From assembly GCF_037975245.1 (NCBI RefSeq), contig NC_092573.1, positions 17,288,265 through 17,352,264 on the forward strand: DNA of 64,000 nt, in the 5' to 3' direction. Positions 1 through 13,800 of this stretch are shown here, piece by piece (within the stretch, counting starts at the first letter, position 1; each line of letters starts with the position of its first letter). Position numbers and translations under genes: made by a program. The DNA is from Apostichopus japonicus. Taxonomy: Eukaryota > Echinodermata > Holothuroidea > Aspidochirotida > Stichopodidae. Below the pieces are notes generated by a model that had not been told where the DNA came from, did not search any database, and saw only the letters and a program-made list of their open reading frames with translations.

Positions 1-100
1 GTTTAATTGGTCAGTCTACAAAGATGTCCTATGACATGCTTGGTATTAACCTAATTCCATTGGGTGATAATGTTAAACAACAAGAGCCCAAGGGCACTGT

Positions 101-1348
101 GGTTCCTTGCGTAGGGGTATATGACAATACACATAACATTATCATAGCAAGATTGGGCTCAAATAGTCCAATAATTGTGGTCCTACATGTACCCATAAAG
201 TAACCAACACTATAGCCAACACTTTCTTGATCACAAATTGTGATCGGATTTTTGATCGGAATGCACTTTTGAGATCTGAATATGGCGTCAAAAATGTAAG
301 AAATATACAGTCACCTACAAGCAGGTCAAAAAATATGATAACATTGGTGAAATCAGATCTCATGACCGTTAAGTTTGAAAATGTTCCACCACCCCATTCA
401 CAACTTGTCCCAAAATATCAATTGTGTCACACCTTGGCACTGGGAGTTATTGCATTAAATGTCTGAAAATTAACTTTGAACTCGTATAACTTCACACACA
501 AAGCTCACCCGGGTGTCAACATTTTGACATTTTTGATCGGAAGGTACCTTTGATATCCAGATCAAGCATCAAAACCAAAAATTTTCTTTTTCGCCCATTT
601 TCTCCTAAAATAAGCACATTTTTTCTAAATATGCACATTTTTTTCTAATGTGACCTTTGACCTTTGTTTCAGATGTAGTTTGATCTCCTGATCAACACGA
701 CAAGTCTGTACAGCCATCCTTACTCCGACCGAAAACTTGGACCCCATATAACTTCACACACAAAGGCCACACGGGGGATCAACCTATTGACATATATGAT
801 CAGAAGGTACCTTTGACATCTGAAAATAGCATCAAAACTGTAAAAATCCCCAAAACATTTAAAGGTCACCAGAGGTCAAATTGAGGTCAAGAGTCACCCA
901 GATGCAGGCCGACAATTGGATTACATTGAAGCAACTCCCAACCCTACCAGACAATTCGTTCTCAAGTTATCGCAAAAATACTCTTTTTTTAACATTAATT
1001 GACCTTTGGTGACCTCCTTTTACATGAATGTTAAGTTTCAAAATGTTCCCCTAACCAGTTCATAAATTGTCCCAAAATATCAACCTTGTCGCACATTGGC
1101 ACTGGGAGTTATTGCAGTTTTAATATTTGTAGTTTTTGGCCTCTCACTGACCTTTGCTGACCTTCACAGGCACCAAAAACAATAGGGCACACCTTCTCAC
1201 TATGGCGGATCTATATACCAAGTTTCAGTTAAGTCCAACTTTCCCTTGTTGAGTTACAGTGTACCCAAGCAAGTGTCACAAACGCACACACAGACACGCA
1301 TACACGCCAACCTGACTACATAGGTTCCTTTTGCTAAAGCAAGGAACC
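101..1348 (+). repeat. Interspersed repeat copy 1, terminal 10-mer plus 3' hairpin
   Basis: Starts near AAGGGCACTGTGGTTCCTTGC-type sequence and ends in a hairpin (GGTTCCTTTTGC - TAAA - GCAAGGAACC) followed by CAAAAA. The 5' GGTTCCTTGC is the exact complement of the 3' GCAAGGAACC. The interior has long stretches rich in GACCTTTGGTGACC and AGGTCA words, and an ACAC-rich tract just before the hairpin. No protein is seen. It lies in AP3B intron 19. Confidence 0.7.
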
Positions 1349-1447
1349 AAAAATAGATCTAGTAAGTAGAGGCTGTTGCAACCAAAGCCCTCAAATGTTG
1401 TCTGGGAGGTTGGTGATTCAGATTCAGAATTTGTATGGTTTTTCTAG

Positions 1448-1700
1448 TCACATCACACCTTGGCCAATATGACAGTACTTTCATCCCCACCATCAGAACT
1501 ATTTTGATATTTCTTGTAGTTTATTTCAAAGTTGTTCTTTTTAATCATGCAGGGTTAAGCTGATGTTTTCTTCTTCTTTTGTAAGTGGTCCACTAATAGT
1601 TGGTGACACTGTGACATCTCATCTTGGCCAATATGACAAGCCTTTCATCCCCCACAATCAGGACAATTTTGATATTCCTTGTAGCTTATATCGTAATAAT
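1448..1700. repeat. Imperfect tandem duplication, 164-bp period
   Basis: The segment beginning CTTGGCCAATATGACA and ending TTTTGATATT-C-TTGTAG occurs twice, 164 bp apart, in AP3B intron 19 near the splice donor of exon 19. No coding content seen. Confidence 0.6.
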
Positions 1701-1736
1701 GATCGGATTGAAGTCTCCATTGACTGGTGTACTTAC

Positions 1737-1810
1737 AGATGGCTTATCAGTCAGTGAAAGCCCTTGTAGATCAGTGGCAAGAGTAGGAGTCAGCATCGAC
1801 CCTGATGTGG
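1737..1810 (-). CDS. AP3B1: AP3B exon 19 (residues 798-822)
   Basis: Encodes [20 protein letters not shown] and DKPS, matching the family's SPSLMADLEGLHL just before the ear domain. The acceptor reads ACAGAG; only the second AG keeps the frame with exon 18. Donor GTAAGT, phase 0. The next exon should lie left of the window. Confidence 0.78.
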
Positions 1811-4800
1811 CTCTGTTATCAACAGACAGATTGGGTCCAACTTAAAACAAAAGATATTGAAATAGTTAATAAGAGGACAGCAAAAGAATATTAAAAGATT
1901 GCAACCGTACTCTCAACATGTTGCTCAATTATCTGTTCCAATATTGGTTTTATTTTGTATTGCATTTATTTGCTTTTTTTTATTATTTGTAAAATACAGA
2001 AGTTTTTTGTTGTGTTTTGGTATTTGTAAAATACAGAAGATGCAGATATTATACATTAAATAAAACTTGTGCTGAAAGCATTACCAGCCAACGGTGTGTG
2101 TACCTTAACACTATTATGGGAATATGTAATCAACCACTAATGACAATTATTGCATACATGACATTCTAAATGAACAACCAAGAGCAACAATGTCTCCAAT
2201 TATTCCCATCCATAGAGAAACGAAAAAGTTACAAATAGATCATTTTTAACGATGGAACCAATGCAATAACAGGCAATACAACAAATCAATTTTTTTTTAA
2301 AGTTTCTGGAGAAAATGGGCAAAGAGATTTTAGTTGTGTCGAAAAACACCTTTCCTGATATTTTCAACTTTATACAAGAAACAAATGCTGGAAATTTTAC
2401 TGGGAAGTTATAAACAAATTTGGAAAGAGCTCAGAAATGTCTGTGCCCTCCACTTACTGTCATCAAAATCTAGTAACTGTATTTCCGATTTCTTAGGAGT
2501 TGACTTCATGGCTGGTTTTGTCTTCGGAGGATGCTTCTACCAAAATAAAAGTAAAACTAATGTTTATTTAAAACTTATAAAAAGAGACAAGGGCTGAGAG
2601 TTCACAATTGGATTCCACTTATGACCAAACTGGAAGGCAAAATGAAACAAGAGCCCAAGGGCACTGTGGTTCCTTGCTTGGGGTATATGACAATACACAT
2701 CATATTATCAAGCAAGATTGGGCTGAAATAGTCCAAGTAATTGTGGTCCTACATGTTCCCATAAAGTTTCAAAATGTTCCACCACCCCATTCACAACTTG
2801 TCCCAAAATATCAACCATGTCACACCTTGGCATTGAGATTTAATTGCATTAAATGTCAAAAAATTAACTTTCAACTTGTATGTAACTTCACACACAAAGG
2901 TCACCCGGAGGTCAACCAATTGACATTTTTGATCGGTGAGACCTAAATAGAGCATGACTGTAAAAATTCAAACATTTTTTCTTTGCCCATTTTCTCCCCC
3001 CATAATACTACTTTTTTAACATTAGCTGACCTTTGGTGACCTTGGATCATGACCGTTAAGTTTGAAAATATTCCCCTATACCATTTGCAACTTGTCCAAA
3101 AAAATCAACCTTGTCACACCTTGGCACTGGGAGTTATTGCATTAAATGTGTGAAAATTAACTTTGACCTCAAATAACTTCGCACACGAAGGTCAAATGGG
3201 GGTCAACCCATTGACATTTATGATCAGAAGGTACCTTTAACATCTGAAAATAGCATCAAAACTGTAAAAATCCACAAAACACGAAAAGGTCACCAGAGGT
3301 CAAATTGAGGTCAAGGGTCACCCAGATGCGGGTCGACAATTGGATTACATTGAAGCAACTCCCAACCCTACCGGACAATTTGTTCTCAAGTTGTCGCAAA
3401 AATACTAGTTTTTTATCATTAATTGACCTTTGGTGACCTTGTATCACATGACCGTTAAGTTTGAAAATATTCCCCTATACCATTTGCAACTACTCCAAAA
3501 ATAACAACCTTGTCACACCTTGGAACTGGGAGTTATTGCATTAAATGTCTGAAAATTAACTTTGACCTCATATAACTTCACACACGAAGGTCACACGGGG
3601 TTCAATCCATTGACATTTATGATCAGAAGGTACCTTTGACATCTGAAAATAGCATCAAAACTGTAAAAATCCCTAAAACACTAAAAAGGTCACCAGAGGT
3701 CAAATTGAGGTCAAGGGTCACCCAGATGCGGGTCGACAATTGGATTGCATTGAGGCAACTCCCAACGGTAACGGACAATTTGTTCTCAAGTTATCGCAAA
3801 AATACTAGTTTTTTATCATTAATTGACCTTTGGTGACCTCGGATCACATGACCGTTAAGTTTGAAAATGCTCCCCTAACCAGTTCACAACTTGTCCCAAA
3901 ATATCAATCTTGTCGCACATTGGTACTGGGAGTTATTGCAGTTTTAATATTTTCGGTTTTTGGACCATAACTGACCTTTGTGGGCACCAAAAACAATAGG
4001 GCACACCTTCTCCATTTGGGGGATCTATAGTCCAAGTTTGCCCTCAATCCAACATTCCCTTATTGAGATAGAGCGTACCCAAGCAAGTGTCACAGACGCA
4101 CACACATATACACACACACACACGCCAACCTGACTGCATAGGTTCCTTTTGCTAAAGCAAGGAACCAAAAAGTGTCCTACCACAAATTAAATATATTTTA
4201 AGTTACATTCAACCTTTCAAATTTCTTATGAACTTGAAATTTGCCTCTTAAATGTCCTGCCATACAATTTCTTTTTCAAAAATTTCCCAAAGGTTTATAA
4301 ACTGGCATTATCACTTCTAGTCAAAACAAACAAACAACATAACTGTTATGTTGGAAAACGTGCCCCTACTAGATTCACAACTTATTCCAATTTAGCAGCC
4401 ATGTCAGACTTCGTGACTAGAAGTTGTTGCAAAAATTAGCATAAGTTGGCAGTTTCTTGTACATAAGCAACTTTGAATGACCTTGGATGACCTGATGGTT
4501 TTTATCAAAAATGTTCCCCTCGATGATGTGAAATCTGCCCTAAACTTTTTAAGTCCAACTTTCCCTTGTTGAGTACAGTGTACCCAAACAAGTGTCACAG
4601 GCGCACTCACAGACGCACACACATACACACACACGCCAACCTGACTACCTAGGTTCCTTTTGCTAAAGCAAGGAACCAAAAATCAATTTTGTTGTTTACT
4701 TTTCAACAAACCTTTGGTTTCTCTTCCTCACTATCACTTTCAGACTCCTCTGAAGACGAGGAAACCTCCGAACTGCTCTCTGAATCCTCTGTTTCCAACT

Positions 4801-7800
4801 CGTCACGAGAGGATTCTGCCTGGCTGCTGCTGCTGCTGCTGGCCTTGCCATCGTCATCCTCCTCAGCCTCGTCTTCTTCCTCCGTTCCTTCATCGCTCCT
4901 GCTTTCTGACTCTGAGCCGCTCTCACTCTCTTCTATAAATAGCATTGTTAAAGAACATGGATGTCACTTACATAATATACTTTCAGATATGATAAGATAT
5001 ATCATAAAAAAACAGAAAAGTTCTTCCTGACAGTGATATTCAAGTGTTTGGAGCTCTTTTTTATGGGAGTAATTTATCTGGTATTACATAACACAATGGG
5101 CAAAATTACTACATCCTGCAGGCAGTAATTGTTGAACATACACAGACTCATGTCTCATTTGCAGTTCCTTTACAAAGTCCAATATACAAATTTTTTTTTT
5201 TTTTTTTGGGGGGGGGGAATCATTTTCTTTTCTTTTCTAGAGCATAAGATACTCACTTCTGGATCCAGTTACCATACTTAAATGGACTTTCTGGTGACAA
5301 ATAATATGACACGTATATTGGAGAGAGAAATATTCCACACTGCTAGTTGAAAACCCAATCTCAAGATCTTCCACCTAACTTTAAATATGGTTGATTGAAT
5401 GTCTGGCTAAAGCTTCAATTACTCCAGGACGTTGGATCACAGTAGGGGTCTGTGATGTCATCTGGACAAATGCTCTTCACAAGCTCTACTTAGGCTATTA
5501 TAATCTTCTTTTTGATTTATCCTTCAAACCTGATACATTTGGAATGTTTGTTTGGTTGTCAAAGTTCTTAGAATTTTATCAAAATGCATCTTTTTCTTGC
5601 ACAAATATTCTTTTCTTCTGTGAATAAATGATGGACAAATTATAAAGCAAAGCAACGACATTTCCAACTGTAGTGCCCTGATGACATCCATTCTGCCACC
5701 CCCCCCCCAAATTTAATATCTTCAGGTTACGAAATGCTACGAGGTTGTGGTGTTCGGTTAAAGATTCAGAACTTTTATCAATTTTGCTCAGCAGTTAACT
5801 TCAGCCACCAGAAAATCCTTTCATCAAACTATTTGGCCTAGATCCAGCTAGTTTTAATCAGCTGTTTACTTCAACTTCAATGTAATTTACAATGATTATA
5901 ATAAACCTTTCAGCAGTAAATCTGCCAGAAACAAATGCAATTCAATACTTAATCTTTGGCTACTGGGATTTGTTACAAACTTCATCTGTAATGAACTTTT
6001 CTCAAAACCCAAATTTTCTTTCTACCTGAGCTTGCCTCATCCTCGTCTTCTTCATCCTCTTCGTCTTCAGAACTTGAATAAAAAGACTTTGGTTTTTTTG
6101 CCTTCTTCTTAGCTGCAGCTTTCTCTTTAGCCCAAGGTAGTTCTTCCTGTGATATACAAGATACTTGCATTCGTAAATCATAAAGTGCTTCTCATGAAAA
6201 TGACCCACACAGCAGTTTTCAGAACAACATAATTTCAGAGAAAATGCAACATCAATGATGAGTACCTATGATGAGTACTTAGGAAAGGCTGCACCATCAA
6301 TTGAGAGGCTGCACCATTAATTGAGAGGCTGCACCATCAATTGAGAGGATGCACCATCAATTAAGAGGATGCACCATCAATTGAGAGGCTGCACCATCAA
6401 TTGAGAGGATGCACCATCAATTGAGAGGATGCACCATCGTTTTCTTGTAGTTCCAGCTTCATGATAGGCTTTACATTGTTATTCTTTTTAAGTTTAGACA
6501 TGTGAATCGAGGGTGACATGAAAGTGTGTTATAACCTTAAAACATTAAGGGATAATATAGCGGCAGTAAATATATGCCAGAAAGAAATGTATTTCACACA
6601 ACTGGCTGCACTCAGCATCAAGTAGACTTAGACACCTCCAAGTGCTGCAGCTCCTGAACTTTGGAACATACTGACCCACTGACATTTAATTGATTGATTG
6701 ATCGAGTAGGGTTTGTTTGAAGGTAAGTGATTTGCCAAGTAGACCCTTTCTCAATCCAGGAACAGAAACATTTGATGGTCATTTGAGCAGTGTCATGACA
6801 TCACAAAAAATATTGATGAAAAGGTAATATTTTCATCGAAGAGTCTTGTTGTTTAATTCTCAATGAATAAAAGAAGGTACGATATCAGTTTACCCTGGAG
6901 GCGGAATCAAGATGCAAGTTATTTGTCAGTATTTTCTTTTCTTTGATGGGTAAATGAGGTATACAGTGTAAAGGCAAAACGATGGTATTTTTAACTAAAC
7001 TGCCAGGATGATGTTACTCACTCCACAGTGACCAAAAAGATTCAAAAGTAATTCAAAATTCACATCACTGTGTGGTGTCCACCTTGCAGAAACTTTTCAG
7101 AAACATACTGAAACATCCCATTTAGATGGGAAACTAGCAACAGTATGGTATATGCATTGAACGAAAGTCTCAGCTTACTTACTGCTACAATGTTTTAAGC
7201 CACTCTAGAATCCAGAAAAGATTACAACTATACCAAGTAGCAGTGAACTTACCTCGACTACTCGGACGGCAGGATCCGGGGCTACCTCTGGGAAGTCTGG
7301 AAGTTCCAAATAACCGGTGGCCCTTGCATTGATAATATGAGAGAGAGAACCCAGCTGGAATTGGTCTCGATCTAGGAATAAGAAATGACAAATAACTTTA
7401 CCGTACTTGTGACATGCAAGTCGTTTAACTTGAATGGTCTGCTCACTGATACACAAAAAATGTAGTTGTAGCATGTTTACAGTCTATGAACACCCAAGAA
7501 CAGCATTGCCCTAATCACTCTAATAGGCATCATAATCCATCAAAGATCATTTTACAATTCTTTTCTTAATTCTTGTTTTATTTATGAATAAACATTAGCT
7601 AATTATGCACATTGATGATGTATAGTGAGTGACTGCCTACTTTTCTGTTATGTTATCTCTTTGTTTTCAACGCCTTCATTTTAAGGACACTGAACACAGG
7701 TTTGCAGCCTAAGACCATCTTTTGAAACATTTGTCTTCTCTGAAAAGAGGAACATCACATTATTCAAATGATATATGTCGGCTTGTAGTTAGGGGTAAAC

Positions 7801-10800
7801 TTATTAAGGGCTTAATAAGAAATTTTGATGAGCTCAACACTCCACGTCATAGTTGGCACATATTTAATGAGTTCCCAGTTTTATCAAAACTTCAAATGTG
7901 GATATCTTGGAAATGAAAAAAGCTTTTCAAAACATTTAAACAGATTATAACACACAACTAATGTATTGAATATGGGGCAAATTGGCTTGCTGTTCGTAGT
8001 ACTCTAAAGGTAATTTCAAATTTTAGAAACTTCCACAACATACTAACATAGCACATCAGAGGTGGGAAATTGTGTTAAATCTGACAAATTCACAATAAGC
8101 TAGCGAAACACATCACTAATAGAGGATGGTATATTGTGTTGTATGCTGCAATCTTCCACGTTATAGAGAGCAGAAATCGTTAAACAGTTCTGATAATGTC
8201 TGCAAGTTCTGCTAAGATGAATAACAGATGCTCAAGGATAACATACTGATAGCTGTATATTAACATAAAACAATCATTTCTCCCAATAAGCAAAGAAATA
8301 CTGTAATTTTCTGAATATTAAATTAATGTTTATTAATTATAATTAATTCAGACAGACCCATAATACATATCACATTTATAAAATATCTATACATACCTTT
8401 GAAGACAGACTGGATGACAGGAGCTGGTTTAGCAGAAAGAATAATCTTCTTAGCATGTTTGGTCAGGGCCCCCCCTTTCTCGCCAGGCAGCAGCAGATGG
8501 CGCAAGAAGCGTGAACGGTCCCGGATATCGTAATTTTGGTCATATTTGGCCAGGTTTAGGACATACTGTATAAGTAACTTGGTCTGCAAAAAGAAAAGAA
8601 TAAATTTTGATGTTTTTATTGATAACCAAGGCTGAAAGAGAACGTGACTATAACAAATATTGGCGAAAGTCAAAACAAACAGATGGAATTTGCCCAATCC
8701 TTTGGAGATTTTACCTCATAAGATGGGTGCATTTTTTTCATGTTTCACTGTTAAAGTTGAAATTTATCAATTGACAAGTACAGACTTTGGAATTTTCTAA
8801 ATCTACATGACATATGCCTGTCACAGGAACTAGTAATCATAGCCTAGAGAAAAATGATTTTACAGCAAGCAGGTGCTGTTCAAGAAGTAAATTTTGAGGT
8901 GAAATGAAAGGGCCAAATTATGATCGCACCTGCTTTGGGTTGGTCAGAAACAGCTTGGCAGCTAAGTTGACTATCTGCAACTTAACAATGTCCTCCTCTC
9001 CGACGAAGTTCTTTGCCATTTTTCGTAGGACGTCAGGAGCAATCTTTGGCACCTGGTCAGAATATTCGCCGATTAGCCATAGAATACTAGCCCTGGCCAT
9101 AGGCACCTGAGGTAGAAAAACATGAATATGCATTAGGTGGTGAACAAACATTATTGCAGTGACTGAATGTATTCCTTTGATGAGGATGACAAAACATCAG
9201 AACATTGTTACATATCGTCACATCTTCATGAGCTACAGTCCGGAAATTAGTGAGGATAATCTAGTAATCATTTAATTACATTTGGAAATCCAACTGAAAC
9301 ACTGACCTCATGATCTGTGTGACTAAACAGTCCAGCCGATTAACTTCATGAGCTGCTACTTTTATCAGTAAGGATAATCCAGTGATCATTAAACTACTTT
9401 TGGAAATCCAACTGAAACACTGACTTTATGGTATGTGTGTTAGTCTAAGTAGTCTAGCATATTTTAATTGATAAGCTTCTCCTTTACTCTGTGAATAAAC
9501 TTCAAATTATCTTGTAAATAAAACTCCAATTATCTTGTAAATTCCAAACGGCTCAGACATACAAGCTTCAAAATGAGAGTGTCAACTTTCATCTGATAAA
9601 CATTAAAAGGTTCTTGACATACAACAAAACAAAACCTATATTTCAGGATCTACGAATACTCTCCTTTCTTTTTCCTGCTCTCTATTTTCAAGACACCTAT
9701 GATACTTTTCACTGGCAATGGTTTGTCAATAAGATTAAAAAATAGTGATGTCACTGTTTTTGTCCCTTACCGTGATGGCGTCTGCCAATTTAGCCATATG
9801 TCTGATAATCTCCTTATGCTCGGAGGGGTTCATTTGAAGAAGCTTTCGGATAACAACTACACTCTCTGCTACTACAGCCTCTGTAGTTAGAAGTAAAACA
9901 AGTCATTGTTTATTACATGTGAGCAGCTGAGTACAACAGAATGAGTACAAGTACACACAAGATTCCCCTTCCTATGAGTACCAGTTCTAACCTAGAAAGG
10001 ACTAAGTGTGAGTATGTATACATAACCTAGCTCTAGTATCTATATTAGAAATTCCAAAATGCCAGAGTAGGACTACAAATTCATCAGGGTTAAGTAAGAG
10101 TACAGGTCACTATGCTAGAATGAAATGACGGACTCACTACCAGTCTGAACATTGGTACTTTCTTCGTGAATTTTTGCAACTGATCACCAAATAGTAAAGT
10201 GAAGGGGGATGAGGGAGTGCCACACTTTTGGTGGGAGTGTGGCAACATAATAACATCCTAACTGATACAAACAAGTCTTGGCCTACAATCCTCGACAAAA
10301 ATGATGGGACAGTATGAGCAGCAACGAGCGATATTGGTTTAAGCGCACCCCCTTCCCCCGTTCAATGTTGTAGCCAAAAGTGCTCAGAAACTGCAACATT
10401 GATACGGGGAGTGGGGTGTCCCATCTATTTTCGTCGACGATTGTAGATTGCCATTATGCTGTACTTTTATGCTGAATGTTGTGAGTGGGAGGGAAGTGGT
10501 GGGGGTGAAGAGGAAGCAATACCTGTTTACTTTGGGTATGGAGGTTGGAGAATCAAACAACACACTATATGCTGCAATCTGTACACTCCTCTTTAAGCAT
10601 AGAATTAAGGCCCTTCATTGTGTGGTGCCTAAGTATCCTGCAGAATTTTGGGGAGTGGTAGGGGGCATTACTGGTTTCATTGTCATGAGAATCTTCGTTA
10701 TTCTAAGGGTCAATATAAAATCAAAGGTCTGACAGTCAATTTATAGTAATAATTCAGTTTCCTTTCAGTATAGGTGGAAAGATATATTGTGGCTATCTGA

Positions 10801-13800
10801 TGAGACTATTGATTTCTCAATCCTCCATATCTATGAATCATGGTCTCAAATGTTATTTTGGTCTCATCATTATTTACACTTCTCCCTATTCCTGTTAGAA
10901 ATCATTCCCAGCTTACACTAGAACATGGCTACCATTACATATTGTTTCTTGGTACAGAGTTAATGTCCATATTAAACAGCAGTACCATCACACTGACAAC
11001 ACAGGAACATGACAAATATTATTTTCTCTTAGTACAGTATTATTGTCCTTATGAAAAAAATAGACCCCACCAGAATGAGGACTTGGGAACAGACTTACCA
11101 TCCCTATTAGACATCAGTCCCATCAGACCATTCATGCAGGACTCTCTGACTTCACTGATATTACTGGCGCATCTACCAATAGCCTGGATGGTGGCAGCTA
11201 CAAATTCTTTATCAGAGCTGGTCACGTAAGTCTGTCAAAAAAGAAAAAAAAGATAGGTACTTGTTTTGAAACATACATTAAAGGAAAAACATAAATAGTA
11301 AGTTTTTACATGACTTTAAAAAGGAAATCTTCAACATTTCTTCAATCTCTGATATACTCCACCTTCTGACATACCTGGAATTCTTTGAGTATGGTTGATA
11401 TACTAGTCTCGCTGGCAATATTTGTCAAAATTTCAAGCTTCAAGAGTCGAATGTGAGTGGGATCGTTATTCCGAACAAAGAAGCTCTTCAAGAAGGGCTC
11501 GAACATGCCTCGTCTTTTTGCACTCATAGTTGCCACGTTGCTCAGAACAACCCACTGGACTTCCCTGAAAATGATAAAGACAAACTTGTAAATTTTAATA
11601 AAGTAACAACTTCAGACACAATAGCTAAACAATTCTTGAACCAAAGACCATTTTTACTATCCAACTTTACTATTTTCCATTGTAAGCAAGTGCCTGTTTC
11701 CTGAATTTCAGCACTTACATATTTACAATTTTGTCTCATATCTTGGGTGGATTAGAACTATCAATGTGCTGATGCTGTTTCATAGCTGTCTGTGCTGTCA
11801 GTTCTGCTTGGAGAAGCCACTTTTCACAGCTTGAGTTTGCTCTGCTTTTCTGTCAGACTCTTATACTACCTATCTACTTCAGTCCAGGGTTGGAAATATA
11901 CAAATCAAGACAGACTTAGGAATGTCTGGCTATGAAAGAGTTGTAGGTTTATACTAAATGCTAACATGTCTTGTCACACAAAGTAACACATTTTCTGATT
12001 TGCAACAAACTAATGAAATATCTTGTGCTTCATCTTAAACCAAAGATGATACTTTGCAAACACAACTTGCCTGCTATTATTCATTACTACCTTCTCCAAC
12101 ATACCTGTGACTTCTCAAGAGACGTACCATGGCCTTAGCAACCAACCCAACCTCATTCCTGGGAGCTATGTGATGATATAACTGCCCTACAGCCATAACA
12201 ACCTTGAAACAAATGAGAGGAGATACATGTGTATTGCAACATACTCAGTAATAATCATGAAATCATTTTCTTCCCTTCCATGCTGTAGGGATGAACAGAA
12301 GCCGTTTGAGGAACGTAAAATTGGAAACAAATAAAGCCTGAACCCAATACGGCAGTTCAAATGTTCAGTCTACAATAGAATTTAAACATTTAACTTATCT
12401 ACTGTTTTATTCCATTTCCTAATGTGCACTTGAATTCCCTCCATGAATTATTTTATCACAAAACACAATGAGTAAATATGATTGTTAATGTAATATGGGT
12501 ATGGCAATATACATTTAGCTGGACAGGTACTTTTCACTCAATGCTGGTGATTCTGCTACTTTTGTGCATTCTCACGTTTTTCTGTCTCCGTCTGTATACT
12601 CAGCTGAATTTTGCCATTATTAGTCCATGTCTGTCACTATTTCTTTTTCAAGATTATTTTTGCTGATTGCCATAACCAAGGCTTTCCCAACTACCTCTAC
12701 ACACTGACCTAGATTATACTAATGTACTCACAGCAGCATTTCTACTTTGCAGAAGAGGTTTTGCACTCCTTAACAAGAGACGATGATCTTGATCCATCAG
12801 ATATGGCTTCCTTGCAGGCTCTCCATCCTCCTTAGCTTCATCTGCTTCCTCCTCCTCTGAATCCTCATCACCATAGAACGATTTCTCGTTCTCTTCTTGG
12901 ATCATTTCCTACATTGTGCAAAAGCAAACAAGACAAATATGTCAAGTCCGAATGTCCGTCACTCTACTCGATTCTGACAGGTAAATTTAGGAAGGTATCA
13001 TTATATCTGTTTCAGATGAAAAAATAACTTATCATGGAAAATCAACAGTGAACCATACTGTTTTTGTCAATAATTAGCTGCGCTATGAATGAAACAGTTA
13101 AATTACATCATTGGTCACTCTACCTTTTTAGGTAGGTAAATAATTACATGGTCGTTGATATCCAACGATGGAATTATGGTTACCATAAACAATTTTGAGT
13201 GTTGTACACAAAATTCTGTGCACTAGTCACCTTAACCGTTAAATTACGGTATTCTAACAAGTAAAAAGTACATTACCAATATGCTTTCAAAATAATTCAG
13301 TGAACTTCAGTCAAATATTTACATGCACTTTTGCAGTGTTGGATTTTCAGGAATATGAGAAGGTTGAGAAGGACTACCAGTTTCAAAGATTTTCAAAAGA
13401 TTTGGTAGTCCTGCAAAAACCTTGGTAGTCCTTCCAAATTTTCCACCAAAATTGAAAATGAACACAAATAATACAAAATAATACATTTTGGTGCTCAATC
13501 TGATTGTGTCAACCAAAGCTTTATTAGTTAAGCATATAACCATGTTATTGTGTACTGTTTTCAAATAGTGTTTGCACGGTGTATCCGGGGACCCAGATTA
13601 TGGGGCCGGAAAACCTTGCAAACCTTCCGAACCAGGTCCGCAGGATATCAGCGATGCTCGTGGGAAATGTGGCTGGAGTAAAAAAATCGGGGAAAACCAT
13701 AGAGAAAAAAAAAACGGGACGAAAAATAATAAAAAAAACACGAAGGAAAAAAAAAGTTCATCTGTAAAAAGCAAGATTTCAGAAGAAAAGTTTCAGAAAC

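Noticed and set aside
4696-4926. Other frames across the acidic hinge exon, on both strands
   Set aside because: Shadows of the simple codon pattern in AP3B exon 17.
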